57,555 nucleotides of DNA from Mesonia sp. (GTDB lineage Bacteria; Bacteroidota; Bacteroidia; Flavobacteriales; Flavobacteriaceae): positions 1 through 57,555 of the forward strand of contig DTTX01000011.1 in NCBI GenBank assembly GCA_012964435.1. The letters run 5' to 3'. This document shows positions 23,224 through 31,362 of the stretch, piece by piece. Numbering within the stretch: the stretch's first letter is position 1; every line of letters starts with the position of its first letter. The notes under the pieces were generated by a model. The model saw only the letters and a list, made by a program, of their open reading frames with translations. It did no database searches and was not told where the DNA came from. The position numbers were made by a program, and so were the translations under genes.

Positions 23224-24618
23224 CTAATTGGTTTCTGTGTTGATCCAATTGGTAATATCTTCTAAAACTTGGCGATTGATGGTTTCTTCAATGTCTTTAT
23301 ATTCTGAAACACTTCCGGTTTCTGCAGTTTGAAAAAGATGATTGAGTTTTGGGTAAGCGATAATGGTAATTTCTTCTCCAGATTTTTCAACACTTTCTTT
23401 AATGGCCGCCAAATTCTCTTTTGCCGGTACTTGTGAATCTTTTTCTCCGTTTAACGCCAACACTTCACAATCCACCTGTTCTAGATAAGTTTTAGGGTCT
23501 AGACGAATAAATGTCTTCATCCATTCGGTGTTGGTTTGAGCAACAACTTGGTTAAGTTGGTCTTCAGAAATTAGATTTCCCCAGTGTTTTTCAAAAACTT
23601 GTTTCGTTTTATTTTTTGTTTCTTCTTTACTTAATGTCGTATCTAAAACCACATCGTAAACCTCTTGAAAAACTTGCATTCGCTGTAGCGTCATGATCGG
23701 GTTGATACCCATTAATTCTTCTTGTTTTTGACGCTGAATATTTAAAAGTGTACTTCCTTGTAAACCCGGTGCTGCCATTAAAACGATAAAATCTAATTTG
23801 GTTTTTTGTGTGAGCGCCGGAGCAATAAAACCACCTTCACTATGACCAATAGCACCGATTTTTTGCTGGTTGATTTCTCTTCGGGTTTTTAGATATTCAA
23901 CCGCTGCTTGCGCATCATCTATAAAATCATAAGTCGTAGCCTCAGTAAAATATCCTTCTGAAGCCGCAGTACCGCGATCGTCGTAACGTAAAACAGCAAT
24001 TCCGTTGCGGGTAAGGTGATCTGCTAATACTTTAAAAGGTTGATGATTGAATAATTCTTCATTTCGGTTTTGGGCTCCGCTACCCGAAATTAAGATCACC
24101 GCCGGAAATTTGCCTTTTCCTTTAGGAATACTAAGCGTTCCTGCTAAATTGATCTTTGCTTTCGGATTGTAAAAAGTGACTTCTTCTTCCAAGTAAGGAA
24201 ATGGAGCATTAGGCGTTTGTGGTCGATTAGGTTTTACTGCTGAAGTTTCTTTTCCTTCCGCAGTAATTTTTTCAAGATTTAATTGAATGCTAAAACCACG
24301 TTGGTTGAAGGTTCCTTCTAAATGCGTCTCATCAACTAGCGTTGCTTCATATTTTAGATGAGTTGTTTTTTGAGTAAGAGTTAGCGTTTTGTTTTTAAAG
24401 GTTACTTCATCGATCGGGATGCCATAAGCATTTTGATTCGGGCTATCCATTGTTGCTGTGTAAGCATTATCAATTTTTTCAATATGAAAAACGGTAGGTA
24501 AACTCGTTCCTTGAAATTCTAAGTTTCCTTGCCAATCACCTTCAAGGCTTTGTGAGAAAACTAGATTCGAAATGAATAATAAGAGCGCAGGTAAAATTTT
24601 TTCCATGAGATTAAGCAA
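23224..24618 (-). CDS. Exported alpha/beta hydrolase
   Basis: A 464-residue protein with a signal peptide (ALLLFISNLVFS). An N-terminal beta domain covers about residues 20-125 (LEGDWQGNLEFQGTSLPTVFHIEKI). An alpha/beta hydrolase domain follows, with the oxyanion region ILISGSGAQNRNEE, RYDDRG, the nucleophile elbow GHSEGG, an acidic residue in LALNGEKDSQVPAKEN and His in PKLNHLFQ. It probably cleaves an ester or peptide in the periplasm; the substrate is unknown. Its start overlaps the YIP1 gene by 8 bp, making it the last gene of a three-gene operon. Confidence 0.88.
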   Translation of the reverse strand: MLNLMEKILPALLLFISNLVFSQSLEGDWQGNLEFQGTSLPTVFHIEKIDNAYTATMDSPNQNAYGIPIDEVTFKNKTLTLTQKTTHLKYEATLVDETHLEGTFNQRGFSIQLNLEKITAEGKETSAVKPNRPQTPNAPFPYLEEEVTFYNPKAKINLAGTLSIPKGKGKFPAVILISGSGAQNRNEELFNHQPFKVLADHLTRNGIAVLRYDDRGTAASEGYFTEATTYDFIDDAQAAVEYLKTRREINQQKIGAIGHSEGGFIAPALTQKTKLDFIVLMAAPGLQGSTLLNIQRQKQEELMGINPIMTLQRMQVFQEVYDVVLDTTLSKEETKNKTKQVFEKHWGNLISEDQLNQVVAQTNTEWMKTFIRLDPKTYLEQVDCEVLALNGEKDSQVPAKENLAAIKESVEKSGEEITIIAYPKLNHLFQTAETGSVSEYKDIEETINRQVLEDITNWINTETN

Positions 24619-25195
24619 TAAAGTAAATAATTAGTTTTGAAATAACTTCGGCCAGAATCACAGCAATCACAAATAAACCAATAGGTAAAGCACCTTTAGC
24701 ATTGGTGGCGACTTGATAGCCTTTATATAGTAAATACAGGTAATAAATAAGTAATAGGAGGGAAGCAAAAGCAAAAATTAGGATCGCCGTAATATCGAGG
24801 GGATTAATTTGTAAAGCTCCCGGTTGTTGAGTAGCAAGACCTAACATTCGCTCAGATAAATCTGCCATATAACCATTTATGTTCGCTAAACTAATGAGGT
24901 AATACGGTAATCTTGCTATAAGCGATGCATTTAAAATATCGATCGATCGGGTTTTAGGGTTTACAATTTTACCGGCGATAAATAGAAACAGCGTAAGGCT
25001 AAAAATATTGATCAAGTTATCTAGCAGTGGTTCGTATATTTGAATGCTTTCTACAAAATGAACATCCAATATTCCGTCAAATCTTGCGTGAAGAACAAAA
25101 CCAAGTAACGATGCAGCGATAGTGCCTAAGAGGCCAATAGTAAAAAGTCTTTTTTCAGAATAAAAATTAAAAGCTTGAAATAATATTTTTTTCAT
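24611..25195 (-). CDS. YIP1 family membrane protein
   Basis: A 194-residue protein with five hydrophobic segments and the family layout (TIGLLGTIAASLLGFVLHARF, LINIFSLTLFLFIAGKIV, ILIFAFASLLLLIYYLYLLYKGYQVATNAKGALPIGLFVIAVILAEVISKLI). Function unknown. It sits between a DUF2089 regulator and an exported hydrolase in one operon (7 bp after the former, 8 bp overlap with the latter). Confidence 0.8.
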   Translation of the reverse strand: MKKILFQAFNFYSEKRLFTIGLLGTIAASLLGFVLHARFDGILDVHFVESIQIYEPLLDNLINIFSLTLFLFIAGKIVNPKTRSIDILNASLIARLPYYLISLANINGYMADLSERMLGLATQQPGALQINPLDITAILIFAFASLLLLIYYLYLLYKGYQVATNAKGALPIGLFVIAVILAEVISKLIIYFIA

Positions 25196-25202
25196 CTTCT
25201 GT

Positions 25203-25466
25203 TTACTTTGTGTTTAATTGTTCAATAATATCATCGAGCATATTTCTTACGGTAGGATAACTTTTACCTAGTTGAGTGGCCATTTTTTTTAAACTTCCGC
25301 CAGATAATACAAACGCCAAAATAAATTCTTGATCTTCTACAGAAAGCTGCATTAAAGCCGGAAGTCCGTAAATACCAGAAATTTTAGTTTCGCAGTTTCC
25401 GCAAGAAAGTTCACTCACTTCGAGCGTATGTTGACAGCTGGGACATTTAACAGGAAGTTGAGCCAT
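25203..25466 (-). CDS. DUF2089 zinc-ribbon/HTH protein
   Basis: An 87-residue protein. The N-terminal zinc ribbon is CPSCQHTLEVSELSCGNCET (two CxxC pairs), followed by a helical region with ...FILAFVLSGGSLKKMATQLGKSYPTVRNMLDDII, which reads as a helix-turn-helix. This combination is DUF2089, thought to act as a small transcription regulator. As first gene of the operon it probably controls the YIP1 and hydrolase genes. Confidence 0.88.
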   Translation of the reverse strand: MAQLPVKCPSCQHTLEVSELSCGNCETKISGIYGLPALMQLSVEDQEFILAFVLSGGSLKKMATQLGKSYPTVRNMLDDIIEQLNTK

Positions 25467-25565
25467 TTTTAATGAAATTGAAATTAATGTTTAATAAAAT
25501 TAAAACAAAAATGAATAAAATTAAAATTTATATAGATTTATTTGATGTTTGATGGATTTTTCAAA

Positions 25566-25610
25566 CCTGACCAATATCATTTTTTAAGCCGTGCTTCAGC
25601 AGTAATTTTA
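25566..25610 (+). promoter_or_regulatory. CRP/FNR-type operator and promoter of the membrane protein-haemoglobin unit
   Basis: CCTGACCAATATCATTTTTT contains TGACC-AA-TATCA (25568-25579). TAATTTTA at 25603-25610 serves as the -7 box (last G replaced by A), with its first base 35 bp after the operator's first T. Confidence 0.8.
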
Positions 25611-25635
25611 CGCTATAATTTTAAAACAAAAGAAG

Positions 25636-25929
25636 ATGTCTGTGTATCAAAAAGTTTACGGTGAGTTTAAAGAAATGTATTACGGTAGTGCCGCAATTGG
25701 TATTATTGCCTCTAGTTGTTTAGGAGCTATCGCTGCGATGTTTATTTTAATGACCGGTCACGGCGTGTGGCAAATGTTACAATTGTTTTTAGTGGTCATG
25801 ATCAGTATGGGTTACAATACTGCGGTTTTAGCATGTTTACCGGCAAAACAAGTATTTAATTCTTTAGTAGGAAGTGTTTCTGTAAATTTATTATTTATTT
25901 TGTACTACGGAATTATGATGATGCTTTAA
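25636..25929 (+). CDS. Small three-helix membrane protein, unknown
   Basis: A 97-residue, very hydrophobic protein with three predicted helices (YGSAAIGIIASSCLGAIAAMFILMTG, MLQLFLVVMISMGYNTAVLACL, FNSLVGSVSVNLLFILYYGIMMML). It has no signal peptide and no motif I recognise. It is the first gene after a low-oxygen-type operator and ends 6 bp before the truncated haemoglobin gene. It therefore probably works in oxygen, nitric oxide or respiratory physiology; that is inference from context only. Confidence 0.75.
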   Translation: MSVYQKVYGEFKEMYYGSAAIGIIASSCLGAIAAMFILMTGHGVWQMLQLFLVVMISMGYNTAVLACLPAKQVFNSLVGSVSVNLLFILYYGIMMML

Positions 25930-25935
25930 CAGCTT

Positions 25936-26319
25936 ATGAAAGAATTAGAAAATAGAGCCGATGTAGAATTACTGGTACATCGGTTTTACGATAAAGTAAG
26001 AGCCAATCCCGAGATTGGCTCTTTTTTTAATGATACGATTACCGATTGGGATCACCATTTAGAGAAGTTGAGTGACTTTTGGGAAAGTAATTTATTTTAT
26101 GCCGGTAAATATCGTGGCAGACCCGGTCGAGCGCATATTATGGTCGATTATAATTTTAACCATCAAATAGAAGCCAAGCATTTTGGTGTCTGGCTGAATC
26201 TTTGGGTAAATACTTTAGATGAATATTTTGAAGGAGAAGTTGCCGAACGCGCTAAGTTTAATGCTAGAAATATGGCGACTAATTTTCAGATGAAAATTTT
26301 TATGGCAAGACCGAAGTAG
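25936..26319 (+). CDS. Group III truncated haemoglobin
   Basis: A 127-residue 2/2 globin. The N-terminal helix reads ENRADVELLVHRFYDKVRANPEIGSFFND, then DWDHHLEKLSDFWESNLFYAGKYRGRP, and the proximal haem ligand is His in IEAKHFGVWLNLW (about residue 80), a hallmark of group III. These proteins bind oxygen or NO. Co-transcription with the small membrane protein and the operator upstream suggest a role at low oxygen. Confidence 0.92.
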   Translation: MKELENRADVELLVHRFYDKVRANPEIGSFFNDTITDWDHHLEKLSDFWESNLFYAGKYRGRPGRAHIMVDYNFNHQIEAKHFGVWLNLWVNTLDEYFEGEVAERAKFNARNMATNFQMKIFMARPK

Positions 26320-26351
26320 TTTCAAGTTAAATTTTAATGGCGTTTATATAA

Positions 26352-26394
26352 AAAAGGAAACACCCTTCCGTTTAATTAAAAACCTCAGGGTGTT
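26352..26394 (-). terminator. Terminator of the usp-hemN operon
   Basis: On the minus strand AACACCCT (26394-26387) pairs with AGGGTGTT (26366-26359), with a 20-nt loop, followed by TCCTTTTTTT. It lies between convergent genes. Confidence 0.7.
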
Positions 26395-26426
26395 CACCAA
26401 CCTACTAATAAACTTAACCTAAATTA

Positions 26427-27788
26427 TTAAACCGTCATCGAGAATAATCTTGTTTCGGGCTTATTTCTTTGCAAGCGTAAATCGAACGCCATACATATAT
26501 TTCTTACAAAAGGTCTTCCTTTTTCTGTCACTTTTAAGGAGTTGGGTTGTATTTCGATCAATAGATCGTTCTCCATTTCTTCCAGGCGTTCTAAAACTTC
26601 AGGCAGTTCAAAAAAATCATCCTGAAAAGAAAGTGAAGTTTCTAGGTGGCACATTAAATTTAGAATGTGCTTTCTAATAATTAAATCTTCATCGTTGAGT
26701 AAATGTCCGCGAAATACCGGCAATTCCCCTTCGTTAATACTTTGCTGATATTCTTCTATACTTTTTGAATTTTGCGCAAAACCGTACCAACTGTCGCTAA
26801 TAGAAGAAACTCCCAAGCCGATCATTAATTGCGTTTTAGAAGCCGAATACCCCATAAAATTTCGGTGTAATTTTTTTGCTTCTAGCGATTGGTAAAGATC
26901 ATCTGTTTTCAAAGCAAAATGATCCATTCCAATTTCGATGTAACCCATTTCTTCCAGCAACTCTTTGCCTAATTGGTATTGCGCGCGTTTGGTTTCTGCA
27001 GAAGGTAAATGCGCTTCGCTGTAGCCGCGTTGCCCGTTTCCTTTAATCCAAGGTACGTGTGCATAACTGTAAAACGCAATGCGATCGGGCATTAATTCTT
27101 TCGTTTTTAAGATGGTATTTTCAACCGCTTCAATACTTTGAAATGGCAAACCGAAAATAATATCGTGACTCACAGAAGTAAATCCAACTTCACGCGCCAT
27201 TGCTGTCGCATCTTTTACTTTTTCAAAAGGCTGAATTCTGTGAATGGCTTGTTGTACTTTTAGATCGTAATCTTGCACACCATAACTCACGCGTCTAAAA
27301 CCTACATCGTAAAGCGCCTCTAAATGAGCTCGAGTAGTATTATTGGGATGACCTTCAAAACTAAATTGATAATCTTCAGCTAGATCGGCATCTTTTAAAA
27401 TTCCTTTAATCAGGTGTTGTAAATTTTCAGGAGAAAAAAACGTTGGCGTTCCGCCGCCTAAATGAATCTCTTTAATACGAGGTTTTTCCGGTAGAAAAGC
27501 TAAGTATAAATTCCATTCTTTTAGAACCGAAGCTATGTAAGGTTCTTCTACTTCGTGACGTTTGGTGATCCTTTTGTTGCAACCGCAAAACGTGCACATA
27601 CTTTCACAATAAGGTAAATGAATGTAAAGGCTAATACCTTCAGTAGTATTACTTTCTTCAAACGATTCGATGACCGATTTTCTCCAGTTCTGCACAGAAA
27701 AAGTATGATGATCCCAATACGGTACGGTTGGATAACTCGTGTATCGCGGACCCGGAATATTGTATTTTTGTATAAGTGGTTGGCACAT
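26427..27788 (-). CDS. hemN: Oxygen-independent coproporphyrinogen III oxidase
   Basis: HemN converts coproporphyrinogen III to protoporphyrinogen IX without oxygen, using radical SAM chemistry. The 453 residues carry the cluster motif CxxxCxxC (Cys61, Cys65, Cys68, within YCESMCTFCGC), the N-terminal IPGPRYTSYPTVPYW typical of true HemN, GGGTPTF, and the C-terminal HemN domain (MGYSASKTQLMIGLGVSSIS). It follows the universal stress protein gene by 10 bp. That gene's promoter has a low-oxygen-type operator, so haem synthesis would be switched on when oxygen is scarce. Confidence 0.96.
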   Translation of the reverse strand: MCQPLIQKYNIPGPRYTSYPTVPYWDHHTFSVQNWRKSVIESFEESNTTEGISLYIHLPYCESMCTFCGCNKRITKRHEVEEPYIASVLKEWNLYLAFLPEKPRIKEIHLGGGTPTFFSPENLQHLIKGILKDADLAEDYQFSFEGHPNNTTRAHLEALYDVGFRRVSYGVQDYDLKVQQAIHRIQPFEKVKDATAMAREVGFTSVSHDIIFGLPFQSIEAVENTILKTKELMPDRIAFYSYAHVPWIKGNGQRGYSEAHLPSAETKRAQYQLGKELLEEMGYIEIGMDHFALKTDDLYQSLEAKKLHRNFMGYSASKTQLMIGLGVSSISDSWYGFAQNSKSIEEYQQSINEGELPVFRGHLLNDEDLIIRKHILNLMCHLETSLSFQDDFFELPEVLERLEEMENDLLIEIQPNSLKVTEKGRPFVRNICMAFDLRLQRNKPETRLFSMTV

Positions 27789-27798
27789 ATTTCTTCAA

Positions 27799-28617
27799 TT
27801 ATTCGTGTAACACTAAAAACGGAATCTCTTTATGGTAGCTTATTTTCTTTGCCAAAGGATGAAATAAAATATGCTGAAAGAAATTTAAATTCTTCGCCAT
27901 CATGGTGATCATTTGCGTGTCGTGAGAAGTTACAAACGATTGTACGGCTTCTTCTAAAGTATCGTTTCTGGTGTAATGAAAGCTGTGATCTATTTCTAAT
28001 AATTGTTCTTTTAAATAAGCTTTGTTACCTTCTTGTCTTTCTGTAAGATCTTCGCTTTTTTTCGAAAGGTAAAGTACACTTAAAGCAGACTCGTTAAAAT
28101 GGCAAACCTGTTTTAAGGTATGTATTACTTTGTTTTTATACGAGATATTAAAATCTGTAGGAAAAGTGATATTCTTCGGTTCACGATAATTGGCATTTTC
28201 TGGTATGACCAAAACCGGACATTTTACACGAGTGATCACCTCTGTAGAATGGCTTCCTACCGTAGCTTCTTTATAGCCGCTGGCGCCTTGCGTTCCCATC
28301 ACGATAAAATCGATATCACGCTCTTGCACGTGTTCTCGCACCGTATCTACAAAATGACCACGCTCTAGCGAAGTATAAAATTGGTGTTTATTATTAAGTT
28401 GTTGGTTGCCTAAACGTTCTAACAACACTTGAAAAGCGGTTGCCGAATTTTTAGCTTTTACCTGCACGGTCTGCAAGTCTTCTTCATCCTGTTCCCATTC
28501 AGTAGGCTCTACGTGTAAAAAATAAAAATTCGTGTACACGTTCTTAAAAAACGATAACGCATAACTAATAGCGTTCCAAGAGTTTTCAGAAAAATCAGTA
28601 GGCATTAAAATGTTCAT
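27799..28617 (-). CDS. Universal stress protein, tandem-domain type
   Basis: A 272-residue protein with two UspA-like domains. The first (1-145) begins MNILMPTDFSENSWNAISYAL and has an ATP-site pattern (MGTQGASGYKEATVGSHSTEVITRVKCPVLVIPE). The second (about 150-272) is degenerate but ends KKISYHKEIPFLVLHE. USPs are often induced by oxygen limitation. It heads the operon with hemN. Confidence 0.92.
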   Translation of the reverse strand: MNILMPTDFSENSWNAISYALSFFKNVYTNFYFLHVEPTEWEQDEEDLQTVQVKAKNSATAFQVLLERLGNQQLNNKHQFYTSLERGHFVDTVREHVQERDIDFIVMGTQGASGYKEATVGSHSTEVITRVKCPVLVIPENANYREPKNITFPTDFNISYKNKVIHTLKQVCHFNESALSVLYLSKKSEDLTERQEGNKAYLKEQLLEIDHSFHYTRNDTLEEAVQSFVTSHDTQMITMMAKNLNFFQHILFHPLAKKISYHKEIPFLVLHE

Positions 28618-28643
28618 CTTCCTCGTACATTAATTTGATAAAG

Positions 28644-28688
28644 CAAATGTAGATGAAGACTACTTGTTGAAAAATGACAAAAATCAGG
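28644..28688 (-). promoter_or_regulatory. CRP/FNR-type operator and promoter of the usp-hemN operon
   Basis: On the minus strand CCTGATTTTTGTCATTTTTC has the core TGATT-TT-TGTCA (28686 down to 28675). TACATTTG (28651 down to 28644) is a perfect -7 box. Its first base is 35 bp from the operator's first T, the same geometry as on the plus strand elsewhere. Confidence 0.82.
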
Positions 28689-28727
28689 TTTCTAAAATTT
28701 TAGGAAATACCAATATTTTTTTTGGCA

Positions 28728-28830
28728 ATTCCCTATCGGGTCGGGCTATACGCTACAATTCCTCGTAAATTTCCGCTAGCGCTTCAATTTACTGCGGGAT
28801 TTTCACTGCTATCCCTATTGCAATCACCTG
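28728..28830. repeat. Repeat-like structured element
   Basis: A block with TCGGGCTATACGCTACAATT, an inverted pair GTAAATT (28765-28771) / AATTTAC (28786-28792) around the palindrome GCTAGC, and GGGATTTTCACTGCTATCCC. It reads like a dispersed intergenic element I associate with flavobacterial genomes. Only one copy is in this window, so the repeat status rests on memory. Confidence 0.45.
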
Positions 28831-28937
28831 CTAATTTCTTCCTAAAATGAGAAGATCGTTTTGGTGTTTTAATAAGTCTATATTCTCACTTCTAAAAGCG
28901 AAGCGATCTAAATTCTAAAAAAAGCGATCTAAAAAAC

Positions 28938-29990
28938 TTATTCCATCATTTCCAAACCTTCAATATCTAAGATTTTAATATTTCTACCTTCAATTTCAAT
29001 AAGTCCTTCTTTTTTAAATGCCGATAAAGTTCTAATTAAACTTTCGGTAGCAATACCGGCAACACTGGCTAAATCTCCCCGAGAGATCTTAATATTTTCT
29101 GAAGGTTTTTTGTCTAATACTTTTACAAACTGAAGAATGGTTTGTGCGGTTTTACGCTTTACCGAGCTATACGCCATTTGTAGCAGTTGTTGCTTAATTT
29201 CAGATAAACTGTCTGTAAGCACATTCATTAATTCTAACGAAACTTTTTTATTGCTTTCTAAGATATTTTTTAAAGTTTGTTTAGAAATACCGGCAAGTTC
29301 TGCTTTTTCTACAGCAGTGGCAGATTCTTGGTAGGGAATGTTATCTTCAAAAGAAGTAAAGCCTAAAAAGTCGTCTGGTTTAAAAAGGGCTGTGATCAAT
29401 TCTTTACCGTTTTCATCCATTTGATGCGTTTTTACCACTCCTTCTAAAATTAAATAAACAAAATTAGAGTGATCACCTTCCGCATAAATAGGTTCCCCTT
29501 TTTTATACGTTGTGATTTCGCCTTCATCATCAAAAAGGTTTTTGAGTTCGTTGAGATTTCGAACATCATCTTCTTTTTCAACTTCAACTTTAATGGGTTC
29601 TACTATATTTTGAGCCAAAATTTTAGCTTTGGCTAACCTACTTTCTACCGCACTAATGAGTTCTTCTTCATCAAAAGGTTTGGTAAGATAATCGTCTGCG
29701 CCAAGATCCATCCCTTTTCTAATTTCTTTGTGTTCTGTTTTGGCAGAAAGAAATATAAACGGAACGTTTTGTGTGTGTTGATTTTTGGCTAACGCTTCTA
29801 AAACTCCGTAACCATCTACCTCCGGCATCATGATATCGCAAACCACGATATCGGGTTTTTCTTGTAAAGCTTTTTGGATGCCTATTTTACCATTGGGAGC
29901 GGTGATTACTTCGTAATTAGAGAGTTCTAGAAGTTCTGCAGTGTTTTCTCTTAAGGCGGTATCATCTTCAATAAGAAGAATAGTTTTCAT
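28938..29990 (-). CDS. Response regulator fused to a CRP/FNR DNA-binding module
   Basis: The 350 residues combine a receiver (1-120; acidic pocket Glu8/Asp9/Asp10, phospho-acceptor Asp52 in VVCDIMMPEVDG, Lys104), a charged linker, a cyclic-nucleotide-binding-type domain (about 150-260) and a CRP helix-turn-helix (about 270-340). The recognition helix TESLIRTL keeps Glu316 and Arg320, the residues CRP and FNR use to read TGA. The only cysteine is Cys51, so the FNR iron-sulfur site is absent and oxygen sensing must come from the partner kinase, 6 bp upstream. It is the candidate activator of the five operators described here. Confidence 0.93.
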   Translation of the reverse strand: MKTILLIEDDTALRENTAELLELSNYEVITAPNGKIGIQKALQEKPDIVVCDIMMPEVDGYGVLEALAKNQHTQNVPFIFLSAKTEHKEIRKGMDLGADDYLTKPFDEEELISAVESRLAKAKILAQNIVEPIKVEVEKEDDVRNLNELKNLFDDEGEITTYKKGEPIYAEGDHSNFVYLILEGVVKTHQMDENGKELITALFKPDDFLGFTSFEDNIPYQESATAVEKAELAGISKQTLKNILESNKKVSLELMNVLTDSLSEIKQQLLQMAYSSVKRKTAQTILQFVKVLDKKPSENIKISRGDLASVAGIATESLIRTLSAFKKEGLIEIEGRNIKILDIEGLEMME

Positions 29991-29996
29991 AGTAGG

Positions 29997-31232
29997 TTAT
30001 TGGTTTGAAGTTAGCGGAAGCTTCACGGTAAAAGTGCTTCCTTGGTTTTCTGTACTGGTAAAATTAATACTTCCGCCAAGGTTTTCCAAGTGGCTTTGAA
30101 TAATATTGAGTCCGATGCCGGTTCCTTGATTTAATAAAGCGTTTTCTGCTCTAAAATAGCGTTTAAAAATGTATTTCTGTTCTTTCTCGGGAATACCAAT
30201 ACCTTCATCTTTTACTTTTAAGGTGAGTAGATTTTCTTCAGCAAAAGCTTCAATATCGATAGTAGAATGCTCCGGAGAATATTTAATGGCGTTATTGATG
30301 AGGTTGGTAAGAATAAGTTCCAGAATTTTTTCATCAAAATCCAACACGATATCATCAATGTTTTGCGGATAGCTTATTTTTTGTCCGTCTTTAAGCAACA
30401 TATTGGCATCGTAAATCACTTCGTTGGTGACTTTACTTAGTGGGAAACTGCTAAATTTGTAAGAAACTTTTCCGGTTTCTAAACGCTCTACCGAAAGAAA
30501 ATCGTCTAAAATATTGTTGAGGTATTTCACCTTGCTTTTTATGGTTTTTAGGTGTTTTTCTCGCTTTTCTTGTTGCTCGGTTTGTGTGTATTTACCAATA
30601 AGTGTGGTCGAAGTGAGAATACCACTAAGCGGAGTTTTAAACTCGTGCGAAACCAAAGAAAGAAATTTGGTTTTTAGGTCGTTGAGCTCTCGCTCTTTAC
30701 GAAGTGATTCTTTTATTTTATTTTCGGCTTCTTTACGCTTGATGATCTCATCTTCTAACTCCAAAACGGTTTGGCGAAGCTCTTCGGTTCTAATTTCAAT
30801 TTTTTGTTCGAGCTGGTTGTTAAGATCACGAATTTGTTGTTCTTGCGTTTTTCGAATACTAATATCGATCACCATCGCCATTACATAATGATGACCTTCT
30901 AACTCAAACGGATTTAAACCGGCTTCTACCGGAAATTGTTGCCCGTCTTTACGTAAACCAAATAAGTCTCGGCCACTGCCCATCTGTCGATGACTGCTAT
31001 GGTGATGCATAAAATTATCGACCAGCGCATCGTGATGGTGAACATATTTTTGAGGTATAAGAATGTCTAAATGTTGCCCTTTTAATTCGCCTTCTTCATA
31101 ACCAAACATTCGGTTGGCAGAGGTATTGCTGGCAACAATGATCTGCTGTTTGTTAACGACGATGATCCCTTCAGAAACCGATTCAAAAAGAATTCCGAAG
31201 CTATTTTTATTGATTCCCTCAAAGTTTTTCAT
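29997..31232 (-). CDS. PAS-domain sensor histidine kinase, FixL-like
   Basis: A 411-residue soluble kinase with no membrane segment. The PAS domain spans about 10-125. A region resembling the FixL haem pocket includes LIPQKYVHHHDALVDNF, with His67 aligned to the FixL proximal His, and MGSGRDLFGLRKDG with Arg88 at the FixL ligand-sensing Arg position. A coiled coil (127-190) follows, then HisKA with His196 (LVSHEFKTPLSG) and an HATPase with NLINNAIKYS, DEGIGIP and GTGIGLN. Related PAS domains without haem share some of these residues, so haem binding is a proposal. It is co-transcribed with the CRP-type response regulator. Confidence 0.92.
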   Translation of the reverse strand: MKNFEGINKNSFGILFESVSEGIIVVNKQQIIVASNTSANRMFGYEEGELKGQHLDILIPQKYVHHHDALVDNFMHHHSSHRQMGSGRDLFGLRKDGQQFPVEAGLNPFELEGHHYVMAMVIDISIRKTQEQQIRDLNNQLEQKIEIRTEELRQTVLELEDEIIKRKEAENKIKESLRKERELNDLKTKFLSLVSHEFKTPLSGILTSTTLIGKYTQTEQQEKREKHLKTIKSKVKYLNNILDDFLSVERLETGKVSYKFSSFPLSKVTNEVIYDANMLLKDGQKISYPQNIDDIVLDFDEKILELILTNLINNAIKYSPEHSTIDIEAFAEENLLTLKVKDEGIGIPEKEQKYIFKRYFRAENALLNQGTGIGLNIIQSHLENLGGSINFTSTENQGSTFTVKLPLTSNQ

Positions 31233-31362
31233 ACTTCAAAAATAAACAATTTTATAAGTTATTTTTCTGTGGAAATAGGGGATTATCAAGTAATTTTTAA
31301 GAAAGTACTTTTAGATGATTTAAGTAACGCTTATTTTTATATAGAATTTAAATATCAGAAAT

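Larger units (their letters stand above)
28618..28937. other. 320-bp intergenic region: promoter, repeat-like element
   Basis: The region holds the usp-hemN operator and promoter (28644-28688), an A/T-rich stretch, a repeat-like GC-richer block (28728-28830), and two copies of AAGCGATCTAAA (28901-28912 and 28922-28933) just after the end of the response regulator gene. No gene is supported. Confidence 0.7.

Noticed and set aside
31233-31362. CRP/FNR-type operator for the kinase-regulator operon
   Set aside because: GATTATCAAGTAATTTTTAA partly resembles the right half, but the left half and the 35-bp -7 box are missing.
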